Source of the DNA: Gnetum montanum
Lineage: Eukaryota > Streptophyta > Gnetopsida > Gnetales > Gnetaceae
Length of the DNA: 64,000 nucleotides
Assembly (NCBI GenBank): GCA_015680685.1
Contig: MNCI01008033.1
Location: 429,159 to 493,158 of the forward strand
Direction of reading: 5' to 3'
Made by a program: the position numbers and the translations under genes. The notes under the pieces were generated by a model that saw only the letters and a list, made by a program, of their open reading frames with translations, ran no database searches and was not told the DNA's origin. Shown piece by piece: positions 11,414-24,064 of the stretch (its first letter is position 1; the number at the start of each line of letters is the position of its first letter).

Positions 11414-13740
11414 TGAAAATCTGAGCTATTGGAAAGCCAAGGATTCATAGTTGTGAATAGCCTCAACCCTGAATTCCCAAGGCCTTCGAAGAAAAATGGG
11501 ATTAAGGGTGCCCTGGCCAGCATGGTAGATCACCTAGGGACTTAAGGGGGTGAAAAATAGAGTTGTAAAAATGTAGATATGAAAACTCAAACAAATACAA
11601 ATTGCACATTAAATGAAACTATAAACTTTATTGAATAAATAAAGAATGATTTTAGAGATGTGTACATTTGGGGAGGTATTCCAAGTCCATTGAAGATGAT
11701 AGAATCCACTTCATGATCTAAATGCTCAACCATTCTCAATGTTATTGAACCTCCTTTGCTACGACTCAAAAATTGCAATGTTAGTCACTACTAAGGCTAG
11801 AAAATGTGAAGTGTTGGAGTTGTCAAAATGCTCCATGCTAAGATTTGGGGATCCTAAGGGGATAACGTTGACACCCAAGGCTCACAAAACCTGAGGAGGA
11901 GGANGCCAAAAGCTTAGAAATGCCAAAGTGTGGAACCTTGAAATGGTGTGGGGGTTTGGTTTTTATAGGTCTTTAGCCATGATTGGGGCTATAAATTTTC
12001 TACAAATGGTTGACAAATTGGGCTACAAATTGGTTGCAAATTGCTACAAATTTTTGCCATTTCTAGGAGGGTAGGTGCTCAAAATCTAATGGGGTTACCA
12101 TATATAGAAAGTGTCATACCCCCATGACCATTCTGTTTACCAAAAATAGTAATGGAGGTGCATTTTCCATGCTAACTTTGCTCCTTCCATGTTGGCTTTG
12201 CTCCTTCCACATTGGCATTGCAAGGTTCTTGTTCACATTGATGTGGCATCAAAATCTTAGTCATGTTGATTCTACGCTAGGGAGGAGGTGTCAATGTTTT
12301 GGGGGGGGTGTTGGGGGTGGGTTTGGTGGGGGGCAGGGTGTGGGGGGGTGGGATGGGTGGGAATGAAACACCAACACTAGGGTTGAAGGTCAAACCCTTC
12401 TATGTTGAGTATTAGGCCCTATTTTATGTTGGAGGTAGGTGAGATCCATCCCCCTACACTCCATGCTAACTTTGATGCTTCCACATTGGGAGTAGGTGAC
12501 CCACACCCCTCCATGCTAGGAGCAGGTAAGATTTACCCCCTGTTGGTGTTTCTAGCATAGAAAACTATATACACCCCATAAAACCCATAAAATTATCATT
12601 TTTGACACCCCAAAAGGCATTTTTAACATCCCTAAGGCCAAATATAGATACTAGATGACTCTTTTCACTTGAGAAATGAGGCTTTGATCACTTATGAGGC
12701 ATTTTTTAGCCTCAAAAGTATGAAACATGTGAGATTGCCCCTCATGGATCATAACCTTCACATTTACAATGAAGTTTTGCCTCGAGTTTCATGGGATGGG
12801 GTTATAAAGGTTACAACATGCAAATTTTGTGGTGTTTCATTGGTTCCTCTTTGTTAATGTCTGGAGGATTGACATGAGAGGCATTGACAAAGAATACAAA
12901 ACACCACTGTAGGTCAAGCACTAGTGTTCCCTCTTCATGCTTAATCTAGTCATGTCAAACCATGTTAAAGAGTGCTTATGATGATGGGAGAAGGCTATGA
13001 TGAGATAGTGGTAATGGCCATTAGGGAGATGGTCATGGAGGCCAACAATGCATTTCAAGTGTTGTCATCATGGCTATAGCATGATACTGATATGTTTTAA
13101 AGTGTTCGTGGCTTGGCAAGTATGTTTGAGAGTCCAATCACTTTTCTCTAAGATTTCTTTGGCCATTGGGCTTTGAGACTTCATTGGCTATTCGGATTAT
13201 TGGTAGTTTGATTCTCTTTTTTTTCTGTGTTGTGAAATTTTCATTGGGTTTCATTGCCAGAGCTAGTTTTTTATGGTTTTTCCATTAAATGAGTTGTGTT
13301 GCACTTAACAGACTTGGTTTTCCCATCAAACTAGTCATGTTCAATGGACTTAATTGTATTCCCATTGAATGAGTTGCATTACATTCAAGTGAAGTTGAGG
13401 ATGGAGAATGATGAAGAAATATCATTTGGCTATAGTGCATGAGTGACAAGCATAAATCAACATTATTTTCTAGGATATGGAAGGATATTGTCAAGTTATG
13501 GGGTTGGGCTAAAGGAGTGGTGCTAGACAGAGGGTAATGGTACAAGCACTCTTGACAAAGTAGGAAAAACTCACCAAATCTTACACATCAAGGTCACATA
13601 GTGTCTTGCTACCATAATAAGTTGCAGTCTTGTGATGGTCCAAGGATTCATCTTGCAAATTCAACTTCAAGAAGATAAGAAAACAAAGAAAATAGAGCAT
13701 GTTATAACATTACAATGCATGTAGGCCACATAGAATGATA
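11414..13740 (-). repeat. Probable 3' LTR / 3' end region of G
   Basis: No coding signal is seen. On the minus strand a TATA box, CCTATAAAAACC, lies at about 11957-11968, which fits an LTR reading leftward. The region 12160-12560 carries several 'ccatgctaac...cttccacattgg' words like those of the 18-21 kb array. A G-rich tract lies at 12299-12361 and an ambiguous base at 11904. LTR ends could not be located because no second copy is visible. Confidence 0.35.
12299..12361 (+). repeat. G-rich tract, G-quadruplex prone
   Basis: Repeated runs of 3-9 G separated by short T/GT spacers span about 60 bp. It lies between two array-like 'ccatgctaac' and 'ctacgctagg' words in the G 3' region. An apparent glycine-rich reading frame through it is not a gene. 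Confidence 0.6.
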
Positions 13741-13763
13741 AAACCAAGCTACCCAGGTCACCA

Positions 13764-13945
13764 ATGTTGCCAATTTAAGGCCTTGGTAGGCCATGGTACC
13801 GGTCTAAGGCCCTAGCAAGCCATGGTGATAGTTTAGGTCATAGTAGAACATGGCATCAGTTTAAGGCCTTGGTAGGCCGTATTGCCAATTTAAGGCCTCG
13901 GTAGGCTATATTGTTGGCTTAAGGCCTCGACAAGCTATAGTAAAA
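13764..13945 (+). repeat. 29-bp minisatellite, six units
   Basis: Units of the type AATTTAAGGCCTTGGTAGGC start at about 13773, 13802, 13830, 13859, 13888 and 13917, a spacing of 28-29 bp. The palindromic core is GGCCTTGGTAGGCC-like. Degenerate copies of the same unit occur in the same orientation at 17690-18020 and 27088-27240. Confidence 0.7.
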
Positions 13946-14039
13946 TAAGCTTACTTGTTGATGGTCATCAATGTCATGGATACTATAGGCTACATGTAGG
14001 TCACATGCAATAAGGCTTTAGATAGGAATGGTTGACCAG

Positions 14040-17000
14040 ATTGACCAATTCATTTCCATCTATATTTGCAATCCTGAATGCTTTGTTTTTGTAGGCTATG
14101 GTGACAAGGAAGGGCCCTTCCCAATTAGTTGAGAATGTATTTATGTTCATAGATGGCTTTGAGAACCATGTCATCTTTTTTGATCTTATGCTTAGTCAAT
14201 TTATGGTGGTGCTATCATTTTTGCCCCTCTCTATACTACTTGATGTGAGTAAGTGCTTGCACACATTACTCCTCCACTGAGTCCAAGTCTGCTATTTACA
14301 ACTCCTTACTTTGCTCATTGTTGATAAAGTTGGACAAGGCTACCTAAATCAATGGTACATGTAATTCAAGATGTAAAATAGCTTTAGAACCATAAACCAA
14401 GCTATAAGGTGTTACACCAGTTGTTGTACAGTAAGTTGTACGATAGACCCAAAGTGCATGGACAAGTTGCTCATGCCATTTGCACTTATTGTTGTTGAGC
14501 AATTTCTTGAGCAAGTTGATGATGGAATTATTTCTTACTTTTTCTTGTTCATTGGATTGAGTGTAATAAGGTGATAAGAAAGAATGCTTAATTCCTAGGT
14601 GGTGACAGAAATCCTTTATTTCTTGGCTACTAAATTATGGTCCATTGTCTATAACTATGGTCATGGGTATGCCAAAATGATCTATAATGTTATCGAGGAT
14701 GAACTTATAGACTTGTTCAGATGTAGCCTTCCTTAGGGGAATAGCTTCAACCCACTTAGTAAAGTACTTGGTTATAGTGATGATGAAGCTATGTCCAGTA
14801 GAAGACTTAGACATTATAGGCCCAATGATATCCAACTCCCATCATTGAAAGAACCAAGTTATTTGAGTGGTTTCTAGGTCAGTTGGAAGTACATGGATAA
14901 GGTTGCTATGTCATTGGCATGTGTAACAATGCTTAACCTTTTGTAGAAAATAACTTTTCACATAGGGCTAGTAATAGCCTAACCATCTAATCTTAGTGGT
15001 TATAGCTCTAGGTTCTATATGTCCTCCACAGACATCATTGTGAACTTGCTCTAAGACTATTCTAGCATCGGTTTTACCCAAGCACTTTAGAAATATGCCA
15101 TTGCAAGATCGTTGACATAATGTGTTATTACCTATGATGACATACTATTTTAATTATTTATGTACAATGTCATTTTGAGTAGCAGTCAAGCCTTGTGAGG
15201 ATTCACCATGCATAAGGTGAAATTTGATATCGTCATGCCACTCCTTGGTAGAAGCAATATGAACAATGACAACAAAGGTATCTTTAGCACTCTGTGTGAT
15301 GAAAATAGCATAGTTCATAGTTAATATGGATAACTTACTTAACACATCTAGTGTCACACTGAGGGATAATGTTGTAATGGCATTGGCTATGAAATTCTCA
15401 TTTTGGGGTATGCGTTGGATATCAACATCTATAAATTGCTATAATAATTGCTTCCCTAGGTCACAGTAAGGTTGTAAATGTTTAGCTTTACATGCATAAA
15501 CCTTAGTTTGTTAATCACATGTTGTGAATTACCTTTGATAGTTAAGCATCTAATTACTAGGTTATGAGCTACCATCATCCCTCTAATCAAACCTTCATAC
15601 TTCACTATGTTGGTGGTACATGGAAACTCAAAATGGTAGGTTAAGGATCAGATTTCACTATATGGGAATGTTACAATGGAAGTGGCACTGGCCCCATGAG
15701 TAGTTGAAGCTCCATAAAAGTGCATGACTACCTCATAGTCCTTGGGTACTTGGCTAATAGTGTTGACATGTTCATTAAGGAACTCAGGATCTATGGCTAC
15801 TTGGTCGTCAATAGGTGAAATAGTGAGTTGTACAACTATAACTTGCCCTTTTGTTAAGGATTAAGAGATGTTATGAAGCTCAAACTCCATTATTTAGGCT
15901 TTCCATTGGGCTATATGACTATCCTCATATATATTTGTTGTTATGGCTCTAAGTACATTGTCTTTGCAAATGACATTGAACTAGCTCCTAAAGAAGTAGT
16001 TTCTTCACTTTTTCAATAAAAAGACTAGTGTTAGACAATACTTCTCTACTTCAGTATATCAGGTATCATGGGAAACTAATGCATGGTTAAGGTAGTATAT
16101 GGGTATCTCCACTCCATCATCACATTTCTAACATAGAAGAGAGGTAGTGGACGTGTCATAGATAGCAAGGTAGATATAAAATAGTTTACCCTCTTGTGGA
16201 GGATAGACTATTGGTGGTTATGACAACTCTTACTTAAGGTTTTCAAAGGCTTCTTGGCATTGAGCTATCCACTCATAGTGAACCCCTTTCTTAACCAAGT
16301 GTTGCATGGGCTATAAATTATTCATAAGTCTAGTGATAAACCTATAGATAAATTGCAATTTACCTTGTAATCCTTCAAGCTCCTTAAGGTTGGTAGGCAC
16401 TACTAATTTGGATATGACCGTAACCTTATCAAGATTAACATGTATTTGTGCTTTAGATACTACAAAGCCAAGCATATTACTAGTCTTGACACTAAAGACA
16501 CACTTCTTAGGATTAAGCCTAAGATCATACTTGAGGCATCATTTAAGCACAAGATCTAGGTCATTAGCATGGTTGTTGGCCACTTTGGACTTAACGACTA
16601 TATCATCCATGTAATCATTGAGCAAACCTAGCATGTAATTGCTAAAGATATAGGTCATGGCTTGTTGATAGGTTGCTCTTGCATTCTTAAGGCCAAAGGA
16701 CTTCATAGTATAGCTAAAGGTACCCCAAGGGCTCATGAAGGTCATGCTAAGTTGGTGCTCTAGGTTGATCCTAATTTGGTTATATCTTGAGAATCCATCC
16801 ATAAAGGATAACAGGGCATGCCCAATTATAGTATTGATAAGTTGATCAATAATATGCAGAGGGAAGTCATCATGATAGTTGATTTATTTAAGTCTCAAAA
16901 ATCAATGAAAATACAAATACATCCATTCTTTTTGGGGACTACGACTATGTTAGCATCCATTTTGTAGTCACTAACTTAGATGAAACTTTCTTTATAGAGT

Positions 17001-17450
17001 TTTAAGATCACATTGTGAACTATTAAGGCCAAATTAGACCTAATATTGCACACCTTATTAATTGGTCTAATGCTAGAATCAAGTATGGTGTTGTGTTGTA
17101 CTAGGCATGGGTCTAGACCTAGCATATCCTCGTATGACTAGGCAAAGGCCTTAATGTCATCTTGTAAGACTTTGGTGATGTCTTGAGCTTGTTGAGGTTC
17201 CAGTGAGGAACTTAGTTTAAGGGTTTTCTCCTCACCACTGTGTTGTGATGGGAACCTCAACTAGAGAGTCTTCAGTTATGTTACTAGCTTCAAGGTCAAG
17301 GGTTTTAACTAGGTTTTCAAGCCATTCTAGAGGCTTCTCGATAGATGGTATGTGATTGACAAGACTTGCAAGCTCAAAATCTAGGTAATTAGGGCTGATA
17401 TACCATTCTACATTACCATGGGGTCCATGTAGGCATAAAGGCAAATTGAT
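14040..17450 (-). pseudogene. Tat-type pol (RT - RNase H - aRNase H - integrase) of G
   Basis: Reading leftward: a pre-RT linker (17444-17232), then reverse transcriptase with MDGFSRYNQIRI (about 16802) and an intact catalytic YMDDIVVKS (about 16610). RNase H follows to about 15860. The second RNase H at about 15760-15480 has FYGASTTHGA where FDGS is expected and CTTNIVKYEGLI where AEYE is expected, so two catalytic acids are altered. Integrase follows: a CxxC knuckle near 14930, the core with LDIIGPI, TKWVEAIP and VIDNGP (14835-14635), and NEQEKV at about 14535, where the catalytic Glu appears to be Lys. Stops and frameshifts are scattered. It lies next to the 29-bp minisatellite on both sides. 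Confidence 0.8.
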
Positions 17451-17689
17451 CTATCCCCAGGTATTCATACTTTAATCTTGAATGTCAACCAAAAGCATAT
17501 TAAGTAGCATGTGGGTAAAAGTAAATCAACAATGCTAAAATGCTATAAAATTATTCAAATACATGTTGTTCTAGTGCAAAAAAGGTCATCCAAGACTATG
17601 AATAGTTTAAGAGTAAGGCCAAATAAAGGTCAAGCAAAGGGAAGAATAAGAAATAAGGCTACTTGTGGTCAACAAGGATCATGGTTTTG

Positions 17690-18020
17690 CTAGTTTTAGG
17701 TCATGATGCCAGTTTAAGGCCATAGCAGGTCATGGTCACATGGTGTCAAATGGTTGTCAGGGGAGTTTACCCCCACCATCCCATACTAATCAAAGGCTAA
17801 AAAAGGCTATATAAGGCCATAGTGTAGAGAATAAAGGGTAGACATATTGAGATAGGAAGTAGTGGTGAGGTTAAATAAGGTTAACAATGCATAATAGGTT
17901 ATGATATGATAAGACAAGTTGAAACAAGGAAAAGTAGGATACATGTGGTGAATCTTAGTTAAAACATGATAAAAAAGGATTAGATTTTGCTAGTTTTAGG
18001 CCTTAGTGGACCATGGTTTA
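17690..18020 (+). repeat. 29-bp minisatellite, degenerate copies
   Basis: Words such as CAGTTTAAGGCCATAGCAGG (from about 17711) and TTTTAGGCCTTAGTGGACCA (from about 17994) match the unit at 13.8 kb in the same orientation. The interval between (17760-17990) is AT-rich, with no coding signal. Confidence 0.5.
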
Positions 18021-18059
18021 GTGCTACAAAATTGTTGGATAAGTTTGGGCATCAACAGA

Positions 18060-21000
18060 GGCTGTTTATGGGCTGTTTGGACTAAAAAAGTAAGGGTTTT
18101 AAAGCTTCCACACTATACCCCCCTATTTCCATGCTAGCTAGTGTGGAAGGGGTGACCCCCAGTGTTGATGAAACTAGTTTTTGACTCCTTGTAGATTGTA
18201 TGCCAGCATAGTTGACTAGGGAAGGTCATAGGCTACTTTTGACACTTGTTTCAACTTCTAGGACTCTGCTTTTAAGCCTCAAAGTATCTTCCATGCTAGC
18301 TAGCATGGAGACCAAGGAAGAACTATTGCATGACATTCAAAGGATTGAAATTGGGGTTCCTAGGCTCTCCCAGGGTAGCATAGGGCTAGATCTATTAAAA
18401 TTAATTATTTTAAAGGTCAAGAAAGGCCAAAAGGTAGGCATTGAAGTCATATCTGATTGTCTCCATGCTGGCCAACGTCAAGAGGGGGGGGGGGGGGGGG
18501 GGGGGGNGGGGGGGGGGGGGGATGTGTGTGCATGTGCGCTTAGTGTAGAGGATTCAAATATGGGCTTAAAAAGGTCAAACAAGGTTACATGAATAACCTA
18601 AATCAAGATCTAAAATTGTGCATCCCTTGACTGTGTTTTAGGCCATTTGGATGAGGTTTTGAATGATAAAGCAAGTTTGAAGTAGTCTCCATGCTAGCCA
18701 ATGTGGAGCAAAAGAGGGACACTTCTTTTTGATCTTAGGATGGTCTAGAGAGAAAATTAACTAGGTTTCTATGTCCCTAGGGTTGAAAACTATGATTCAC
18801 CAAGTTTTTAGCTGATTTTGGTCATGTTTGAAGGCTATTTGAGACCATGCAAGATGACATCCCCCTTGATCCATGTTGGGGGAAGGGGGGAGGTGGGTTG
18901 CTCCAACATGGAAGAAGAGAGTTGATGAGTTGTGAGGATTAAAATGAGCTCAAATGAGGTGAAATATTAAGGCTAGGAGATCTTAGGCTTTCCAAATATA
19001 GGTCCTTGGTCTCCTAGAGTGTGGATTTGTTGTTTGAGGGAAAAAGGTAGCTCTTCCACATGAGCTCCACACTGGCCAGTCTGGAAGAAGGGGTTCCTAG
19101 CATGGAAGAATTATAGATCTTAAATCTATGTCAATTTTGATAACAATAAACCATGCATGTATGCTCCCAAGGTTGCTAGTGTCAAGGGCTAGGGTTTAGG
19201 ATCAAAATTAGTCATTTTAAGGGCTTTTGAATGGTTTTATGGCTTACCTCATTGGTTTCATGCTGGCTCCACAATGGCAAGAATGGAAGTAGCTAGGAAG
19301 ATCAAAAGGAATCAAATTTTGGCTATGTTTGGTCTATTTTGTTAGGTTTGAAGACTCTAGAAGGTGTTAATAGGATTCTAAGATGCATGCAAGATCATTT
19401 GATGTCATTCTAAGGTTTTTATGAGATCCAAATGATCCCTCCCTTTATCTTCACACTACCCAACATGGAAGAGAGGATCCCTATAATGAAAGAATTATAA
19501 ATCTTAGATATGGAATAATTTTGACCTCAATCAATCATGCATGTGTGCTCCTAGGGTTACTAGTATCGAGGGTTAGGGTTTAAGGTAAAAACTAGTTAAT
19601 TTGGAGGTTGTTTATGTGGTTTTTGGAGTCATCCCTCTGGTTCCACACTAGCTCCGTGCGAGCTAGTGTGGAACTAGCTAGGAAGACTAGAGGGGATTAG
19701 TTTTTAACTATTTTAGGTTAATTTTGGTTGTGCATGTATAGTTCCAAGTTTCTGGCATCAATAGTTAAGGCCTAACATCAAATTTATCAATTTCAATGGT
19801 TTTTTTATTTTCCCCCCTAGTTCCACATTGTCTCCATGTTGGCCAACATGGAACCAACTAGGAGGACCTCAGGGGGTTGATCTTTGGTCATATTTGATTA
19901 CTTTAAGAAAGTTTGATGACTCTTGGTAGTGCTAGTAGGGTTTTTGGGGGAGTATATGGCAATTTGATGATATTTTAGTGCATCTATGATCTCCCATGAA
20001 TCTTCCTAACTACATCCATGCTAGCTCCATCTTGGTTAGCATGGAAGGGAGGGGTGTTTAGTGTGGAGGTAAAGAAACTCATGAAAAGAGATACAAGTTT
20101 TAGCTACCAGAGCCTCTAGGAAGGTAGAGTTGTTAATAGAAGTCCATTTGGAGGTAAATCTTGAGAGTTTTAGCTATTCCCCTTTTCATCCACATAGGCT
20201 CCATGTTGGCTAGTGTGGATAGGATCTCCCCTTAGTGTGAATGAACTTGAAGTTAATTTTTGAGCCACTTTTGACAAGTTTTGATATGATTTTGAAGCTA
20301 CTAGGGCTATAGATGGTTAAGGATCTCGATTTAGTGTCAAAATCAATCAATTTGAAGGTTCCTAGGTGTCAATGTAGTGATCCCCCCTTCTCCACACTAG
20401 GCAAAGTGGCCTCAATGTGGAAGGGATGGGGATAATGATCTTTTTGCAATTTTGATCAGTTTTGTAACATTTGAAGGCTCTGGGAGACTTTGGCAAGGTC
20501 TGGAGGTCACTAGGGTAGGTCATTGGGTTATTTTTGACTACAGAAAATGTTATATTGCACATCTTGTGGCATTCACATTAGCTCCATGCTAGCTTTCATG
20601 AAGAAGGGGGTTCACCAATGAGAAGAAGCTTCAAGGATGAAAATCAACTTGAACTTTTGCTATTGTTGACTACTGGAGGTCATGGACAGGCATGTGGGCT
20701 ATCTAGGTAGCATTTATGGTTAATTAGGGCTTGGATAAGGGTTTTAGGTGTTATCCCCTAAGCTTCCATACTAGCTCCACACTAGGAAGCATTGAGGAGG
20801 GCTTCACTAACATGGATCAACTAAGTCCTAAGGCTTCATGTGTTTTCAGCTAGGTTTGATGATGTTTCAGTATTTTTGGAAGTGGCTAGAGGGGTTCTAG
20901 GTCCTGTGATCCCTCTCTAGGGGTTGGATTTAGGTGAAATGAGCACTGGGAATAGGAATAGGTATTACCCCCTTACTCCATGTTGGGCAATGTTGCCCCA

Positions 21001-21210
21001 ATGTGGAAGCCAAAAATACCAAGTTTTGGCTAGATTTAATCCCCTATCAGAGTCTAAGGTTGGACAAGGTAGTTACAGCTGTCAACAGTGATAAGGAAGT
21101 TAGTTTTTTAAGGTTTTAGAATTTGGGAAGTATGCATCCACACTAGATCCACACTGCCCAACATGGATGCATGGGAGTTAAGGCTTAAACATGGCTTTAG
21201 ACATTCAAAG
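18060..21210 (+). repeat. Tandem array of ~190-bp units with an internal dyad
   Basis: A dyad of the form CTTCCACACTAGCTCCAC ... AGTGTGGAAG recurs about 17 times, near 18130, 18290, 18465, 18690, 18870, 19065, 19260, 19450, 19645, 19825, 20015, 20195, 20395, 20580, 20770, 20980 and 21135. The spacing is mostly 170-200 bp. Between dyads the units share a 'ttttgatca(a)gttttgaagg(c)tct' block. Units are strongly diverged, so it is an old array. Tat elements are known for tandem repeats in their 3' untranslated region that can seed satellite DNA; this array fits that class. It contains no credible gene. Confidence 0.7.
18484..18521 (+). repeat. Poly-G tract with an ambiguous base
   Basis: An almost pure run of 38 bases of G, with an N at 18507, lies in the third unit of the 190-bp array. 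The true length is doubtful, because such runs are poorly sequenced and assembled. Confidence 0.8.
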
Positions 21211-21521
21211 GATCAAAACCCTCAACATTGATGGAGTATTAAGTCTAAAAACACCATGCATGAGGGCATATGATGGGGCCCATGGCCCAAAACTCAAAGA
21301 ATTAAGGAAATTAAGTGTAAGTGTTGTTTTCCCTTCCACTTTCAACATTGAGAATAATTCTCCCTCCCCCTTAGACTTCAGTGCACTTTGAGTTTCAATA
21401 CATAGAATTGGCAATGGGGGTGAGAGTGTGAGTGTTTAGGTTTGGGTTTGATTTTTATCATTAATTTGCCTAAATCATTAACCACACTTCCCATTCCATA
21501 CCCAACACATTGGAGAAGAGC

Positions 21522-21529
21522 TATAAAAG
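21522..21529 (+). promoter_or_regulatory. TATA box of the plus-strand gene
   Basis: TATAAAAG lies about 130 bp upstream of the first ATG of the plus-strand gene (21658) and just after the 190-bp array. Position and strand fit a promoter for that gene. Alternatively it could be an LTR promoter remnant. Confidence 0.5.
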
Positions 21530-23585
21530 AGTTTTTTGTTGTAGATACCATCTTTCCTCAATGTTTAAGCATTGAAACTTCCTTCCAGCTAGTGTAGAAG
21601 CCTCAACTCTTTAGTTTCCAAGCTTCTGCAATGTAGGTGCAACCATAATGAAGAAACATGGAGGATCAAGAAAGAGGCCAAGGCTCCAGGAGGCAGATTA
21701 GGCTACTTAAAACCTATTCAAGATATCAAGACCTATTTGAATTCAAGCTTCCTCCTCACTCACTCCCAAGTAGGTCATCTTTAATTGTTTTTTAGTTTCC
21801 TAGCCATTTTTTAATGTTTTTCTAGCTAGGATAGGGATGTTTTCTTCATATTAATGCAAAGGGAATTGATGAAGTTGAATTCTAACAAAATCATTTCTCA
21901 TATTTTGGCCATTTCTGTGTAGATATAGGGTTATTTGGTCATTCAAGCTTTGGTAGATTTAATTTGTAAAATAGACTTACTTTTTGTATGCTTTTTCTAA
22001 AAATATTGGGAGTGGAGTCATTTTTGTCAAATCTAGGTTGATAATTTTCTTAAAATTAAATTATAACAAAATCCTACCCCCTATTTTGATGCATTCTTAT
22101 GTAGATTTAAGTTTTTTTTGGCTATTTAAGCTTCAATTCATGGCTAAATTAAATTATATTTTATGGATTTTGTGTTTTTAAATGCCTTTTTGATGAGAAA
22201 AGCAAGCAAAGTTATGAATTTTTTGTTAAGAAAATAACTAAATGTTGGCAAAATATAAGGTTATAGGTTTTTAGGATTACTTTTAAGCTTTACATTAGTT
22301 GTATTCTTATCTAATTTGGATTCATAACAAGGAAATTATGGCTATTTCAATTAGTTTGTGCCATTTTCAGACTTTCATTGAAGTTTACAATTTTTTTCTA
22401 AATAAATGGTAGGGATTTTTAATTTTTCTAGGTGTGAGTGCATAGGGCTCAATATCAAATTTCAACCTATGATGGAACAACTTCGTTTGGAGCTCAAATT
22501 TGTTTTTGGCAAATTTTATACCAAACCTGTGCAAAAGTGGGTTTATGTTGACAACTATGATTGTGCAAATTTGGCTATGGCTCATGTAAATTTGGTTATG
22601 CATTTTTGGTTGTACTAACTACGAATGAAAAGCTTGTGATTTTAGGATTACTTCAGTGTGGAATCACTAAAATTAGAGCTTTGATGAATTTTTAACTGTG
22701 GTTGTGTTAATTAGGCTTAATTTTGGTTGTAGCACTTTACCCCTTGAAGATGGATGTTATTGACATAGTTAGAGATTTCTCTTGCCAACTTCCATGCCCT
22801 TGGGGATGCCTAAAGATGTAAACTATGTTCTAATGTTTGTTTTATGAGAAATAGATATTTTTACTATTTTTAGCATGCTTTTTCCGATGGTCATTTTTTC
22901 TAGGTTTTAATGCTTTTTCCAAGTTAATGTATAGTTTGGGCTAAGGCTATAATATTTTGGCTATGATGATTGTAAACCAGTTGTTATTGAATCTCTAAAT
23001 GAATTTTGACAAAAAATTTAGAGTTTTTTATCAGGGCTAATTTCACCCCTAACTAAGGTGTTTATGAAATCCATAAAGAAATTCTAAGTGTTGAAACCTG
23101 ATCCTAGTAATGCCTATATTTTTCCCCTATGGGATCTTGCTAAAGCTTGTACTCATCATGGTTGATTTGGTGGGCATCCTATGCTGTATCGGCCAGCCCA
23201 ATGCCAACACACCTCTACTTGACATGAACCTAGAGAAGGGGTTAATATGGTTTCATCTAGGGGCATATGAATTCGTTGCCTACCTTCTATAGAAATTTAG
23301 TGTGATGATGTGGTCACACTTGTCTACAAAGGCGGCTGGAGTTATAGTGGAGACCCTACTACTTGTGTCTGTGCATTTGGTTGCTTGGTTCATAATTGAT
23401 GATCAAGAGACTCAAGTAGCAGGAGAGCCAATGAAGATGAAGGATACCATTGATGCACATTACCTTTCGGACATCTAAAAGATGCCAAAGTATTCTTAGT
23501 ACAACATTAATAATACTCTGATGATGGTGCAAAGAGCCCACTCCCTATTCCAAAATCCTCCATGCATTATGTACCAATTACAGGG

Positions 23586-23674
23586 GTAAGCATGACTATT
23601 ATAAATTTTAATGTTTTGGCTTTATTAAATTTGTCCATCTTTCCTAACTTTTTGGCTATACACACATCTTGCAG
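23586..23674 (+). other. Intron in the plus-strand gene (89 bp, phase 2)
   Basis: It begins GTAAGC and ends CATCTTGCAG, is T-rich, and has a consensus branch site TCCTAACTT about 30 nt before the end. Removing it joins ...CAA TTA CAG GG to G TAT AGG GTT with the frame kept, giving Gln-Gly-Tyr-Arg across the join. All hallmarks of a plant intron are present. Confidence 0.75.
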
Positions 23675-23978
23675 GTATAGGGTTAATGATCAAGGCTTGA
23701 TCAAGAATGATAAAACCTTGGTGGTAGTCCATACCGCATTGAGTGAATTTACCAAAGGCCTGAAGATCAGACATGTCATTTTTGAATAGCTAAGGGGGAA
23801 TTTTTATGAATACCCTAAGATTTGACCCTATTTACAAGATGTGTGTGGCTACCAAAATGGCACACAACTAGTGAACAATCCCTAAAACCATCAAGGACAT
23901 GGGCATCACTACTGAGATCCCCGCACATGCTTCACCAAGCAAGAAGAAGAAAGATGAGAAAAAGAATAGTTTTCTATG

Positions 23979-24064
23979 GTATACCTAAGGTTTTATGGAT
24001 ACTTGGATCTTGAGTATTCTATGGTCTAAATGTAGTTGTATTGATGCTAAGAATTTGTCTTTAG
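23979..24064 (+). other. Second intron in the plus-strand gene (86 bp, phase 0)
   Basis: It begins GTATACC and ends TTTGTCTTTAG, with a branch-like GCTAAGA about 20 nt before the end. The upstream coding frame (ending ...TTT TCT ATG) and the downstream frame (CTT ACA AGA CCT) differ in the unspliced DNA and are brought together exactly by removing it. Confidence 0.6.

Noticed and set aside
12124-12366. 80-codon glycine-rich open frame
   Set aside because: An effect of the G-rich tract in a noncoding Tat 3' region.
18212-18592. 126-codon open frame
   Set aside because: It runs through the poly-G/N tract and the 190-bp array; no conserved residues and no neighbour support.
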